From Ailanthus altissimus (taxonomy: Eukaryota > Streptophyta > Magnoliopsida > Sapindales > Simaroubaceae): 64,000 nucleotides of DNA. The stretch spans positions 28,680,001-28,744,000 of the forward strand of contig OX327700.1 in the NCBI GenBank assembly GCA_946807835.1. Reading direction: 5' to 3'. Made by a program: the position numbers and the translations under genes. This document shows, piece by piece, positions 47,685 to 59,884 of this stretch; within the stretch, counting starts at the first letter, position 1; the number at the start of each line of letters is the position of its first letter. The notes under the pieces were generated by a model that was not told the DNA's origin, made no database searches, and worked only from the letters and a program-made list of their open reading frames with translations.

Positions 47685-48534
47685 TGTTAGAATTTGGTGA
47701 TTCAAAATATTATTTAAATATGATATTGAGTTGAAAACCAATGAGTAGTCGAAATGTAAGCGAGTATGTGTTAGATGTACGAGAAAAAGATGAAAATAGA
47801 GGCTGAAAGCAAGGAGGTAGTCGAAGCACGTGAAGGAATATATTTTTCAGGCTGGGGCGTCGTGGCGTTAACTGCTCAGCACCATGGCACCAAACTCAGA
47901 ACCCCCAATGTTGCGGTGCTAGATCGAAGTCGCACCGGTGTTGTGGCACCTACTTTAAAAAAATCAGCATCTTGATTTATTTGAGTCAATTTTAAAAACC
48001 CTAAACACTTGGACTCTCCTACTCTAATAAGAAATAAGATTTTTAAGAACGGTTTTAAGTCTATATAAACCCTTTTAAATTCTTTAAATTAAGTGTACAT
48101 CTGCATGCATTAATAAAATATTAGAAAGTATCGAATAAAGAGCTCGTAGAGCATTAAGGAGCTGAATACGTGAGAGTAAGTGTTGTTATAGGAGTGCTTG
48201 AAGTGCTGGGTGCGTAAAAGAGCATTGATTCATTTGAAGAGTTTGTCTATTATTGTATTCATTATCTCTTGTGAAATATATTTGTAATATGAGAAATTTT
48301 TATGAATTGAGTAATAAAATAAGTTAAAATTTTATAATTCACCATAAACGTAAACATTTGTTATCGAATCATATAAATTTTTTATATTTTTGTGTATGAT
48401 TATTATATCTATTTTGATTTGTGAGATTTTTTTATTCTTAATTTATTTGTGAATAAATTTTTTTGTATGCACTTAAAAATTTAGGATGTTAAATTACCAA
48501 TAAAATGGTATTAAGTTATATAAAAACTCTAACA
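47685..48534 (+). repeat. 3' LTR of the non-autonomous element
   Basis: It starts TGTTAGAATT and ends TCTAACA, with inverted TGTTAGA/TCTAACA termini. It matches 46151-46991 with many substitutions. A TATATAAAC box lies near 48063. The 66-aa frame at 47775-47975 is part of the LTR and not a gene. Confidence 0.7.
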
Positions 48535-48839
48535 TAATTAAATATATTAATTTATTTTATTACATTAAAAATTGTATTTCTCAACAATAGAAAAGACTAA
48601 CAAGAAGTAATTTAAACAAAATTTAAAAAACTAAACCGACAACTTTTCTCTAAAACTCAAGAGTAAATTTATTATAAGCACATGTTAGATCAAGGTCTAT
48701 GATGTGAATTAGGATGGTGAGGCAAGCTAGCTAGCAAGCAAGCAAAATTTAGAGAGATGAATTTAATATTTGCAAATAACTTTGCCCTCCCCACCAATTA
48801 ATAATAGGATGATTAATATTCAATTGGTGGTTTCGGACA

Positions 48840-49223
48840 ATGGCGTCAAGTGCAGTGGTGGAATTTGGACAAGTAGGAGAGGAAAATGTGAGGATATTGT
48901 CGGTGTTGGGGGCCCTCATCGTCTTTCTACTTCGGCCAGCTGCATGTAAAATTTTGAAAAAGATGATCAACTTTTGTATACGGAAAATACGTGATTTGAT
49001 ATTATTATCTTGTAAAAGACTTATTTTTGACATATATGCAATATATTCTCCATGCTTTTTCTTTTTTTGTTTCTTTTTGACTGACGTTTGTGGAATGCCC
49101 ACTCACGCCTTGCATTCTTATTTTCTCTTGGGATTGGGGTTTGGAATACGGGATTGGGGATTTGGGTTTGGCTTCTCCCACACCTACTTTCTCTCTGCTT
49201 TATATTTCTTCTACTATCAATGA
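48840..49223 (+). CDS. Doubtful 127-aa ORF
   Basis: The frame starts MASSAVVEFGQVGEENVRIL, then has a hydrophobic stretch (ALIVFLLRPAACK) and becomes AT-rich and Phe-rich. Its first ~40 codons look more gene-like than the rest. I recognise no family. It lies between two retroelements and may be a fragment of a lost gene's first exon or chance. No function is proposed. Confidence 0.15.
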   Translation: MASSAVVEFGQVGEENVRILSVLGALIVFLLRPAACKILKKMINFCIRKIRDLILLSCKRLIFDIYAIYSPCFFFFCFFLTDVCGMPTHALHSYFLLGLGFGIRDWGFGFGFSHTYFLSALYFFYYQ

Positions 49224-49725
49224 TACTCCTTTTTGAAAATAACGTTTCCATCATATGATTATATGCTTTGACTCAGTTGATCGGCAGTATTACATATAAA
49301 GATTGTACATTGACCAAAACGAAGTTTTTGGATTCAAATTTTCCTCCTCCTAGAGATATTCTCTTCCATTGATAATGATTCTACACAATCTTCTTTCTTG
49401 GATATTGACTCAAAATGCATGTGGATTGAAATGTTTAAACGACTTAATACGTGAGACATTAATTTTTCTCCCATGCTAAATAAAGTTTGTCATCTTATAT
49501 GTTGTGGAAAAAACACTCATAAGTAATCAAGATTACAAAATTAAAGAGATTTAAAGAAATAAATGAATGTAAGATAAGTAAACAAGACACAAAAATTTAC
49601 ATAAATTAATAATTATTTATATTCATAGTAGATTAAGATCTTTGTTTCGACTCATTAGTCAATAATCACAAAGAGCACTTTAGAAATTATAAAAAAAAAA
49701 ATACACTCTCTTTTGTTAGGATAAT

Positions 49726-49883
49726 AATGTCTCTAAAGGCGTTGAGTACTTATAACCTACAACTACTATTGTTTGTAAGAACTCTAAAAGCTCTAAAAAA
49801 ATTAGCTCTTCTTCGGCGATGACTTCTTCGCCGCTAACGTAGACTTGTTTGATTTTTGTTTTGTTTTGCCGTTCCTGCGTGTA

Positions 49884-49949
<66 letters not shown>

Positions 49950-50807
49950 CTCTGGTAGTCTTCATCTGTATGCGAATCCACGCTGCTCCCAGCCGGTCAC
50001 GCAAGGCCGAAGCACCGATGTGCGCGACTTCGCATCATGCTCCTAACCGCCAGAAAGTCTATCGTCTCTGCCACCGTTCAAACGCTTATTCCCTACAATT
50101 TCGAGGCCTCTGTCCCATCGGCATAGGCCTGGCTCTGGCAGCCACAACGGTTCTCTTGCCATCCCTCAGCAGCTAAGCAGCATTTCTTTCAACCATGGAT
50201 GCCGGTCCGAATTTGTTTCCGATCAGGATGTTGCCACCTTGGCATGCCACCGCTGAGTAATTTTTTGGTCGACCCCTTTTGGTCCCAAACGGTAGTCACT
50301 GTTCTAGCCAAGATCCACCATCGGTCATCAAATCAAAGTCATATATTAGCGGTTGCTTTGGTTGTGTGTTGTGTACTGTAATTGGTCGATTTTGTTGTAA
50401 TTGATTATGTTGTAAAGAGATATTTTTATAATTTTATCATAGTAGTGCTCTTTGTAATAATCCTCCTACTTGAGGTAGTTTTCCTTCTCCTACGTGAGAT
50501 AGTTTTTTCTCCTCCTATGTGAGGTATATTTTATCATCGTGAGGCTAAATCCCTCTTGTGTGAGGGTCAGACTTTCCCATCTGAAATATGAGTAAATATC
50601 TCTCATGGGATAGGTCCTATTTTGGGATCTCATTATATCTTTACTATTGGAGAAGTAGGTTTGGGCGGACTATTATAGTTCTATCTAATCTCTGTGAAGC
50701 GTCCCGATAAATGTCTGATATATATCAGCAGACTTACCCATATAATGTTGTGGAATTTTTTTTATAATATTACATTTGAATTTTTTTTTTAAAATGTCTC
50801 TAAAGGC
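49726..50807 (+). mobile_element. Retroposed insert with 15-bp target duplication in the LTR
   Basis: AATGTCTCTAAAGGC lies at 49726-49740 and 50793-50807, flanking 1052 bases. The intact LTR at 56945 has the site only once. The insert contains a long CT microsatellite, GC-rich text (49960-50350), units of the CCTACTTGAGGTAG/CCTACGTGAGATAG type (50465-50570), and near its end the palindrome CTGATATATATCAG (50717). Related sequence lies at 60115-60990 on the minus strand. A duplication this long indicates target-primed reverse transcription. The ORFs at 49849-50176 are shadows of the CT run. Confidence 0.65.
49890..49945. repeat. (CT)n microsatellite
   Basis: About 28 uninterrupted CT dinucleotides inside the retroposed insert. 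Confidence 0.95.
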
Positions 50808-51228
50808 TAAAATAAGAGTTTATAAAGTGCTCTTGGACGTACAAAGAAGTTTAGATTGGATTTGCTATCATTGGTGTCGTGACTCCATCTAGCCACACTA
50901 TGGTGCCATTTTTTCTAGGTGGTAGCACCACGCTGCCACCTTGTTGGGGTTGTGGCGCCACTTGCTGGTGCTACAACGCTTATTTACTACCTAAATGGCA
51001 CAGTGGCTTCACTTTTTCGCACCCCAGTCCCTAAGTACTACCTTGGCTTTATTGTTCCGATGCTCCATATGACTTTTCACTTTTACCACATGTCTTCTTT
51101 TTATTGGTTTGACTAAACAAAATCATACTTCATTATAATTTTTAATCACCAATTCACAAATACTTTCCTTGATTCTAAATCACCTATGAAACATCCTTGG
51201 ATTCATCATCTCTACATCAAATGCTCGC

Positions 51229-52345
51229 CTATATAGTAGTGATTCCAATTAAGTTCTTACATAGGTAGAATTTAACTAAATACAGTTGTTTAATCAATAT
51301 ATTTGAAGGATTTTTAAATGACAATATCTTAATTAGATTAATCTCACTACTTTCTACAATGTCTTTGATGAAATACAATATCATATCAATGTATTTTGAT
51401 CTCTCATAAAACACTTGATGCTTGCTTAGATGTATGACACTTTAGTTATTACAATACAAACTGGTGTCTAATTCTTTCATAACTAATATCTCTGTGCATA
51501 TTCCTTTTAACCAAATGGCCCTTTTAATAGTTTTACCAACAACTATATACTCCGCTTCTGTGATTGATAGTGTTATCATATGCTATAAAATTGATTTTCA
51601 ACATATACTATATCCAAATATTATGAATATTTACTCAATTAACGACCTTTTTTTATCTAGGCCATCTGTAAAATCTAAGTTCATATATCATTTGATTATT
51701 TAATCAATACTTACCCTTTTATACAGCAAAGCATGCTCTAACGTTCCTCTTAAATATCACATAATCCATTTAACAGCAAGGTTATGTTTTTTTTTGGGAT
51801 TTGTCATATATCTACTCACCACTCTTACAGCTTGAGCTATATCCGATCTTGTGCAAACTATTGCATATATAATGCACCCAATAACATTGGAAAATGGTAT
51901 TTTAAGTATATAAAGTTTCTCTCCTTGTGTTTTTGGTGATTGTGCCGCTAACAACTTGAAATGCATGGCCAAAAGAGTTGAAATATCCTTTGCATTTGAC
52001 ATTCTAAATGTCTCAGTAATCTTGAGTATATATCTTTGTTGGGACAAAAACATAACATCAGCTCTCCTTTATAATATCCATACCCAAAATCCTTTTAGCT
52101 ATCCTAAAATCTTTCATTTTAAATTCATCACTTAACTGTTTCTTTAATTTTTGTATCTTTCTCATATCTTGACATGCTATCAATATATCATTCACATAAG
52201 AAGTAAATGCATCGCTCAATGCTTTGAAGTATACACATCTATCATACTTACTCCTAGCAAAAGCACAATAAAGCATAAAATCACCAAATCTCATATACCA
52301 TTGCCTTGGAGATTGTTTAAGTCTATATAAAGACTTCTTTAACAA
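51229..52345 (-). pseudogene. Copia reverse transcriptase and RNase H remnant
   Basis: At 52345-52058 the frame reads KKSLYRLKQSPRQWY and YVNDILIA, the Copia reverse transcriptase signature with the first catalytic Asp of YVDD changed to Asn. At 52053-51757 it continues with the RT-RNase H connection (QRYILKI..., YAIVCTRSDIAQAV). At 51414-51229 it reads ERSKYIDMILYFIKDIV, the end of RNase H. Frameshifts separate the parts. Confidence 0.8.
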
Positions 52346-52392
52346 GCAAACGTGATCTTCTTTTTCAAGTTCTTCAAAATCTTGTGGTTATG

Positions 52393-52419
52393 ATATATAT
52401 ATATATATATATATATATC
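52393..52419. repeat. (AT)n microsatellite
   Basis: About 13 AT dinucleotides within the Copia reverse transcriptase region. Confidence 0.9.
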
Positions 52420-52847
52420 TTTTCTTCAAGCTTAACATAAAGAAAAACAATTTTAACATCAATTTGCTCCAAGTGCAAATTCAAATTCACACACATAGCT
52501 AACAAAATCTTAAATGATGTGTGCTTGACTAATGAAGAGAATATTTCATAAAAATTAACCCACTCCTTCTAAGTGAAACCTTATGCCACTAATCTAACTT
52601 TAAACCTTGAAGGCTCGACACCTAGAAACCCTTCCTTAACCTTGTAAACTCATTTGCACCCAACTAATTTCTTATTTAGAGGTTTAATGACTAATTCTCA
52701 TGTCTAATTATTTAAAAGAGAACTAATCTCATCCTTTATAACTCTTTGTCACTTATCATTATTCTCACTCTTCATGGCCTCTCTATACGTCTTAAGCTTA
52801 TCATATTCAATAGTGTATACAACATTGAAATCATGAGCTATTAAATA

Positions 52848-53542
52848 TAGGGGTAGGCAAAATAATACTTGAATTGAAAATACCGAATTGGATTGAATCG
52901 AACTGGGCGGTTCGATTAGGTATTAGAATATAAAATATTAATTGGTCGATTTTTTTTTATTTCGGTGCTCGAATAAATTCGGTTCATTTTTTTAACTGAA
53001 CCGAAGGATATAAATAAAATTTTACATAACTTTTTCATATAATTTACTTAGTAGATTTTAATTTTAATAGTTTTTTAACTTGTTTAGTTCATAAACTTTA
53101 ATTAATTTGGTACTTAAAAATTAATGATCACTTTATTTATTTGGATAGACTTAAATTTTAATATTTTTCTAACTTGTTTAGTTCATAAGTTTTCAATTAA
53201 TTTGGTGCTTAACGAACACTTTTATTTGTTTAAATGAAATTTATTTTTTAATATTTTTTTATAAGAATTTTAGTTTATAAACTTTTATTAATTTTGTATT
53301 TAAAATTGACATACATTTTTTTTTGTTATTTTGTATAAAATTTATCTCTTACATATATGGTTTTAGTCTTTTAAAAATTATTTAGGAGACTGAACCAAAC
53401 CAGACCAGACCAAATTAATTTGGTACGGTTCAATTTTTATACATGATTCGGCATGGTTCAGTTCTAAAAATAAAATTTTTGAACTTTTTGGTATGGTTTA
53501 GTTCTAAAAAATACTGAATCAAACCGTACTGCACCAACCCCA
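52848..53542. mobile_element. hAT-like MITE inside the Copia element
   Basis: The left end TAGGGGTAGGCA and the right end TGCACCAACCCCA are near inverted repeats. The subterminal regions are rich in CGGTTCGATT and ACCGAA words. ATTAAAT flanks both sides (about 52841 and 53544). No transposase. It interrupts the Copia region between integrase and reverse transcriptase. Confidence 0.65.
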
Positions 53543-53775
53543 AATTAAATTTGTATTAGCATGCCTCATTAGTGTTTTAATCGTTCTCCTTAACTTATTT
53601 CTGGCTAATTGGTACTTTTTAAATTCTATATCAAAAGTTCTAGTTTGTTTATAGGATGTTTTTTAGGAACTGACTAGTGTTTTTTTTTTTTTCTATCTTC
53701 AAGTTATGTCTCGTTGAAGTGTTAATTTGAGTGCATATTAGATTTCATCTCATGCTCTATTTCAAGCTACATAGT

Positions 53776-54687
53776 TTATAGTACTAAAACTTCTTTTGGC
53801 ACAAATTTTGTCTTCTTTACTTTTAAGTTTGGATTGATCTTTAACAATGTCGTCTCATCGAATGTCACATCTCTAATGATGATACTCTGTGGTAGTTTCA
53901 ACTCAATACACCAAATCTTGTATCCTTTAACTCCATCTAGATATCCTATGAATATCCTTCTCAAGGCTTTGGGTTCCAACTTGCTTTGTCTAATATGTAT
54001 AAATGTAAAGCAGTCAAATACCCTTAAGTGATCATACTTTAAAGTGTTGGACTAACCATTCGCTTCTAGAGTCATAAAGCCAATTGTTGAGAAGGGACTT
54101 TTGTTGATCATATGTACTATTGTAACTATTGCACTCGAAGATGCTTTAAACAACCCTCTGTCGGTCAGTATACATCTTACTCTCACAAGTAAGGTCTTAT
54201 TTATCCTTTCTGTAAGACCATTCTACTGTGACATTAATCTTACTGTTTTATACCTTGTAATATCATACTTGGCATAAAAGTTATCAAACCTAGTATTGCA
54301 GAACTCTAGATAATTATTTATCCCAAGTCTCTTAATCTTTTCATTGTTTTAATTTTAACAAGTGCTTTCCAAGTTTTGAAATGTCCCAAATACTTGTGTT
54401 TTACTCTTCAACATATATACTTACAACATCTTTGAATAATTATGATTAAATGTCAGAAAGTACTTAACTCTACCATTAGTGACTGTCTGAGCAGGCCCCT
54501 AAATATCTAAATATATGTAATCTAAAGTGGCTTTAGTCTTGTGTTCTTTAATGTTAAACTTGACTCTATAATTTTTTCTAAGCATATAATATTCACAAAA
54601 TTCCATTGACTGAATATTCTCTTTACCAAACGCCCCTTGATCATACAATTTCTTAAGGCTTTTTTCACCTAGATGTGCTAAACTCAT
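53776..54687 (-). pseudogene. Copia integrase region remnant
   Basis: At 54687-54499 the text SLAHLGEKSLKKLYDQGAFG resembles the H...LGH-type gag-pre-integrase segment. At 53979-53776, RRIFIGYLDGVKGYKIW resembles the integrase C-terminal linker (FIGYxxGVKGYRLW in the family). Intervening frames are broken by stops. Confidence 0.7.
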
Positions 54688-54690
54688 ATA

Positions 54691-54981
54691 TTATAGTTTG
54701 GTCTTCATCTCCTCAACATCAATGAAAACTAATACAAAACCACTAATAGCCTCTCCAAATAACACATATAACTTATTATGCTTTTCACCTTTTATTACCA
54801 CTATGGAACATTTTAAAACTTTCAGTATTTCATTCTCTGCTCTAAATAAACACCCTAGCTGATCTAGCATACTAAGAGAGGCTAAGTTCCTTTCAAGATT
54901 AAGAATGTGTCTAACATCTAACAACCATCTTACCTTTACATCATGCAATTTCAACCTAATACTACTAATCCTAATAAGTGC
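54691..54981 (-). pseudogene. Copia protease-distal fragment
   Basis: The minus frame reads IRLKLHDVKVRWLLDVRHIL then LERNLASLSMLDQ. This is the same segment as IKLKLHDGRVRELTDVRYIL in the other Copia element (near 22415). It is the sequence expected directly after the protease site, from which it is separated by the 54982-55768 insert. Confidence 0.75.
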
Positions 54982-55768
54982 CCTGGAACGAAATTCGAAT
55001 AGAACCAGTTCTACTTTCGAAATTCTCTCAAACAAACTTTTGATTCACTTGCTAAGAAGGCATCTTGCAAAGTCTTTTTCCTCAGTTTCTGACTGGGATG
55101 AAGAGGCTCGGCTCGAGGAAGAGGAATAGATAGGTACATGAGGTGAAAATGTTCATTCAATCAACTTAGAAACATAATCTTGGTGAGAGCTTTTCATTAT
55201 ACCTTACGAGATTGTTTTAATGATATATCTAAACAGATTGAATAAGATTTGTAGAGCTGTCATGATCATTCACATCAATTTCACCAGGAAGGAAGGACGC
55301 GCTTCTTGCATGGTGGGAGCTTAATCTTGTCATGCTTTTTTTTGCAGGAGTAATGCTTGATCTCTCAAGCACCTAATGGAGAAGGGATCAAAGTCAATAT
55401 AGAAAGAGAAAGATTAAAGCCTTTCCTTATAGACGATATTTGAAGATAGTTTCATGGCATCACATGTCTTAGTTCAGTTGACAGAAGCTTAGGTCTAGCT
55501 CTTCTCAAATCAAGCAATTGGATCACTTTGGTAGAGTAGTCAAAGGCGATTTCTAGACTAGTCTGAAGCTTAGCTTCTTCTCCTGAATTGGATTTGAACC
55601 AATATCTCCCTATCTGAAGTGACTTTTCTTTTAGTCGATCGTGATGGGTCTATCGTCCTTACTTGAGAATCCGTTCTTCCTTTTTAAGCCTCTTGACTTC
55701 TTTCAGAGAGTAAGTGAAGGATTCCAAACCTGAAGATCAAATAGAGTCACGTCTAGTAGGTAAACTGA
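54982..55768. other. Organelle-like insert within the Copia element
   Basis: Copia similarity stops on one side near 55768 (after NNINYQ on minus) and resumes near 54981. The 787 bases between have visibly higher GC than the neighbourhood and lack poly-A/T runs. On the minus strand, ATTGGTTCAAATCCAAT (55602-55618) forms a perfect tRNA T-arm: a 5-bp stem and a TTCAAAT loop, as in the elongator tRNA-Met of plant plastids and mitochondria. No full cloverleaf is found. A mitochondrial or plastid origin is plausible but unproven. Confidence 0.45.
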
Positions 55769-56806
55769 CTTGGTAATTAATATTATTCTCTATTTATACT
55801 TTACCACTATTAATGGACTTATAATTGATAAACAAGGCTCTGTTTAGATATGTATGGAAGGTGTAGCCAAAATCAAGTATTCATTCACTAGAATTTCTCT
55901 TGTTTGAATCTACCAAGGTCTCTGTACTTTTACAGTCTTCTTCATAGGCTATTGTAGCATCGTCTTCCTTGATCTTCTTGGCCTTCTTTTCTAGATAATT
56001 CTTAATGAAGTGCCCTTCTTTTTTTACAATAATAACACTTCCTAGATTTATCCTTTAACTTTGATTTTAAATTCCTTTTCTTTTTTCCTTCTCTACCTTC
56101 AGATTTTCCTTTAAAGTTAATCCTTCTGCATCATTTGACTTTGATTTATTTTTTAATTTTTTGAGTTCAACGAGACTTTAACATCTTCCATTATTAAAAA
56201 CTCTTTATCGTAAAGGAGTGTATCAATAAAGTGCTCATAACTCGACGATATGAAACTTTATTTTTATCTTCTATCTTAACATCAATCATCTCAAAATCAA
56301 TAATAATCTTATTGAAGGCATTTTTATAGTCTTGAATTGAAGTCCCTTCAACTATGGATAATTGATATAACTTTTTCTTGATGTGTAGATGATTCGCCAG
56401 GGACTTCATCATATATAGATCATCAAGCTTCTTCCAAAAGAAAAACTTCTCTCAAAACCTCATAACTCAACGACAGAACAATTATACTATAAGCCTTTTT
56501 CTAAATATTTTCACGATCTGTATTAGTTCTTGATATCTTAAGCTTCTTCTCCTCACTAGTTGTTGCAGGAGTCTCCTTAAGTGATAAATCAAGACCTTGA
56601 CTCACTAGTAAAATTATCACCTTCACCTTCCATAAATTGAAGTCATTCTGTCCATTAAACTTCTCAAATTTATACTTATAAGACATTATGATCGTATAGT
56701 CTTTACCCTTATACCAATTTGTTGCGGAAAAAACACTCACAATGAAAATTACATAATTAAAGAGATATAAAGAAGTAAAAGAATGCAAGATGAGCAAATA
56801 AGACAC
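55769..56806 (-). pseudogene. Copia gag, zinc knuckle and protease-site remnant
   Basis: The gag start at about 56685 reads YKFEKFNGQNDFNLWKVK, the same opening as in the element at 20104. It continues at 56412-56194 with KSLANHLHIKKKLYQLSI. Near 56040 is a zinc knuckle starting CYYCKK, then broken. Near 55860 the protease site reads ILDFGYTFH where DSG would be expected. Stops and shifts occur throughout. Confidence 0.8.
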
Positions 56807-57363
56807 AAGAATTTATATAGTTTGATAATCTTATGTCCACGATAAATCAAGATCTTCACTTTATTTTTTAATTGATTAATGATCACAAAGATCACTTTAG
56901 AAATTACAAAGACTACACACTCTCTTTTTGTTATGATAATAATGTCTCTAAGGGCTAAAACAAGCATTTATATAATACTTTTGGATGTCTTTATAAACCT
57001 TGCACCAAGTTGGATTTGCAGAGCACTTAAGAGTCTTAAAATACAAAAGAGTTTAGACTAGATTTGCTATCATTAGTGTCATGATTTCATCTTACACACC
57101 GCAGCGTCATTTTTTTTAGGTGTTGACACCACCTTGTTAGGGTTGCGACGCTGCCCCAATCTTCATATCGCATTATGGCACCACTTACCAATGTCGTGAT
57201 GCCTACTTATTGTATGAATGGCATCATGGCTTTACTTTTTCATTCCCCAACCCCTAGATATTGCCTTAGCTTTGTTGTTCTAGAGTTTCTTGCAATTTTA
57301 TACCAAATGTCTCCTTTTTATTTATTTAATACTTTATTATAATTTTTAATCACCCATATAACA
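56720..57363 (-). repeat. 5' LTR of the Copia element (644 bp)
   Basis: On the minus strand it runs from TGTTATATGGG to TTTTCCGCAACA. The next bases, AATTGGTATAAGGGT, are a decayed tRNA-Met PBS. It pairs with 49500-51156. Confidence 0.8.
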
Positions 57364-59780
57364 ATTTCAATTTTTACATCTATCAACTAACAACTTTCAA
57401 AAAGAAAAATAGGTGCTATGTAAACTTTTTATCACTAAACTATATTATAAATTCCATAAAGTAATTTAAAGTTTTTACATTAAAATCTTGTTTTCTTATA
57501 TCTTAAAAGCACATATGATAAATATCTTCCACCAAATAATATATAATGAGAGCTATACTTTTTTTTCCGAATAATTATGCCCTCGATGTATGGTTGTATT
57601 TACAATGATATCATGTACTGTTTATGTAAATTATAGTACTAACAAATAACATATCACTACTTTCTGAAGTTTCTAGATTTGAAACTTCAAATTTTTGCCC
57701 TTGTTTACTCTTAAAAATTATGAGAATGTACTAATCTCTTATAAGAAAAAATAAATTTTTTTATTTGATTGGATGAGTTAATTTTTTTATTTTGATAAAT
57801 CGTAAAATAAAAAAGATATTTTTTATTAATTGTATCTATATTTTGATAATTTTTAATCACAACCTAATATTTTGATTACTGTCAGTGCATGTATCCATAT
57901 TAACCCAAGCTTTTATATCAACTTTACTTTTAAAGCTAAAATTGAGAATTCTTTGATCAAAATATTTTCTATTCAAAAATTTTCTCTATATCTATAATAT
58001 CATTTTCTCCTAGATAATTATTGATAGGGATACCTCCTAGCTTAGCAAATAATTTATCCTTTTTTATATTGGAATTATAAAAAATTCTTCTTTATTTATT
58101 TGGACTAGTGATCTATCAATATGCGAATCTTTTTTATCTTTATAATTAATTGATTTATATGATAAAAATTCATATTTATAATGTTTTTTAAAATTATATT
58201 TTTGATTCCGTAATGAGTTTGCTTTAATGCTCAAATCAACTTTTGTATTTGTTTATTTGATACTCAAGTCAATATTTGTGTTTGCTCGAAGAAGAATGTA
58301 TTATATGTGGGAGAGTGTTTACAAAGACAAGTAAAATGTAATAAGCTCTCAATAATTAATGTTGAACAATGAGAAAGTATTGAATATTAAATAAATCATC
58401 TCTATTTATAAGTACATAAATTCTAATTTTATTTAAAATATGCATGAACATATACACTTAATTAATTTAAATTAATAAAAGTTTAAGTTCATTAAAAAAT
58501 TATCAAAATTAAAAAAAAAATTTAAGTAGAATTTGTCGATTTATAAAAAATAATTTTTTATGTAAAATAATAATTAATTAATTTTTTTTTAATAGAATTA
58601 AAATTTTAATTTATTCCTCATCATATACATTTTATACAAATCGTTTACGAGGTTCATAAGTTAGCAATTTGGGATACCAAATGTTTTGAATCTGAAATCT
58701 ACGGCAAAACTACTTGTTTCATGGATTTGAGCATTCTTTAAATATAGGCCACATCTTAAAATAATAGGCGCGAGCCGTTAAATAATAAGTGCAACACTTT
58801 TAAATAAAGTATAATAATAATAATAATAATAATACGTATGTAAGAAAAAGATAATTTAGTAATTTACAAATTTATTATGTAATAAGTAATATTATTATAT
58901 AATATTATTTGATTAATTTATAATTTTAACAAAAATTATGATGAGTTATAAAATTTAGTTGCGTCCAGCTCACCGTACGTAATTTGAGTTTTTCTTTTTC
59001 TTTCTTTTTTGAGAGATTCTTTTTTTTTTCTTTTTTTAAATTTGAGAGTTTGTATCAGCAGAATTATTGTTCTGGAGAATAATGTGGGCAGGTAGTTGGA
59101 ATTTGATTTTAGTTTGAAAAGACTGGACAAAGAAGGGAGGGCCAAACTTGGGGTGAAGCCAAAAGCTCCCACGTTGCAAAATCAAAAAAATTTCTTTTGA
59201 TTTGACACAAGCAAAAACCCCACTACCCACGTTCATATTCTGGGTTGTGCCGACTTATGATTAGACCTAAAATCCCGAAAACTTTGCTTTGCCCCTCTTA
59301 AGATTTTTCCAGACTACGACAACTGCATGTACATATTTTATGCACCTCCTTCCCTACATTCTGATCATTCAATAAGACCATGTGAAGAGAATCAACTTCT
59401 TATGATCTTTGCGTTTCATGTTCTCTTTTCTTTCTTTTTTATATCACTGTTATTATTGTCTTGTTGTGTGCAGAATTATCTGAATTTGTCCCACTATGTT
59501 CTATTTTGTTTACATTTCGTATCAGATGAGCAGTCTTTCTTTGTTATTTATTGAGATGGAAGGATCTCCAAAGATGAGCAGTTTATCCCTTGGATCTTAT
59601 GGGTCCAAAGATGCTATCATTGCTATATTTTTCCTGTAGCTCCATATAAAAATGTTTCCCACCTTAAAATTATTTAAGGTTGAAAACATTTATTATAGAA
59701 TAAAAACTAATTAATAAACACTTAATTATAAAATAAAATTTTTATTTATCAAATATTTTAACTATTACAGAGAATGTTGA
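57364..59780. other. AT-rich intergenic region
   Basis: It contains a short (ATA)n run at 58810-58834 and many poly-T stretches. A slightly GC-richer patch at 59050-59300 holds only short frames on the minus strand. No gene, element end or tandem array that I can support. Confidence 0.45.
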
Positions 59781-59884
59781 AGAGAGAGTTTTTTCTTTAC
59801 TCTTTCATTTTGATTATTTTTCGAACAAGCTTTTATTTTTCCTTTACTTTTTGTTTTTTTTCTTTCTTGTCAATAATTTCCTTT

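Larger units (their letters stand above)
46151..48534 (+). mobile_element. Non-autonomous Copia-derived LTR element (~2.4 kb)
   Basis: Two LTRs (46151-46991 and 47685-48534) enclose only about 690 bases. A PBS-like TGGTATCAAAG (46994-47004) follows the first LTR. The interior has fragments reminiscent of Copia gag and pre-integrase (ENAAIVYEED near 47200; NRDYVFDGNATSG near 47310) but no long frame. The element could only have moved with proteins supplied in trans, or it was deleted after insertion. Confidence 0.75.
49500..51156 (-). repeat. 3' LTR of the Copia element, split by an insertion
   Basis: 49500-49740 and 50793-51156 together align to 56720-57363. Both copies share GTTGYGGAAAAAACACTCA at the left edge and TTATAATTTTTAATCACC near the right edge. 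A block at 50900-51040 with GGTGGTAGCACCACGCTGCC and GTGGCGCCAC matches 57095-57180. Confidence 0.8.
49500..57363 (-). mobile_element. Full-length but dead Ty1/Copia element with several nested insertions
   Basis: On the minus strand the order is 5' LTR (57363-56720), decayed PBS, gag, zinc knuckle, protease, integrase, reverse transcriptase, RNase H and 3' LTR (51156-49500). It carries three further inserts: a retroposed element in the 3' LTR (49741-50792), a hAT-like MITE (52848-53542) and an organelle-like segment (54982-55768). All frames are broken. Excluding the inserts, the element would be about 5.3 kb, normal for Copia. Confidence 0.85.

Noticed and set aside
49849..50176. ORFs with long Ser-Leu runs
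   Set aside because: They arise from the (CT)n microsatellite.
55560..55690. Complete tRNA gene at the organelle-like insert
   Set aside because: Only the T-arm is convincing; no matching acceptor, D-arm or anticodon arm could be folded.
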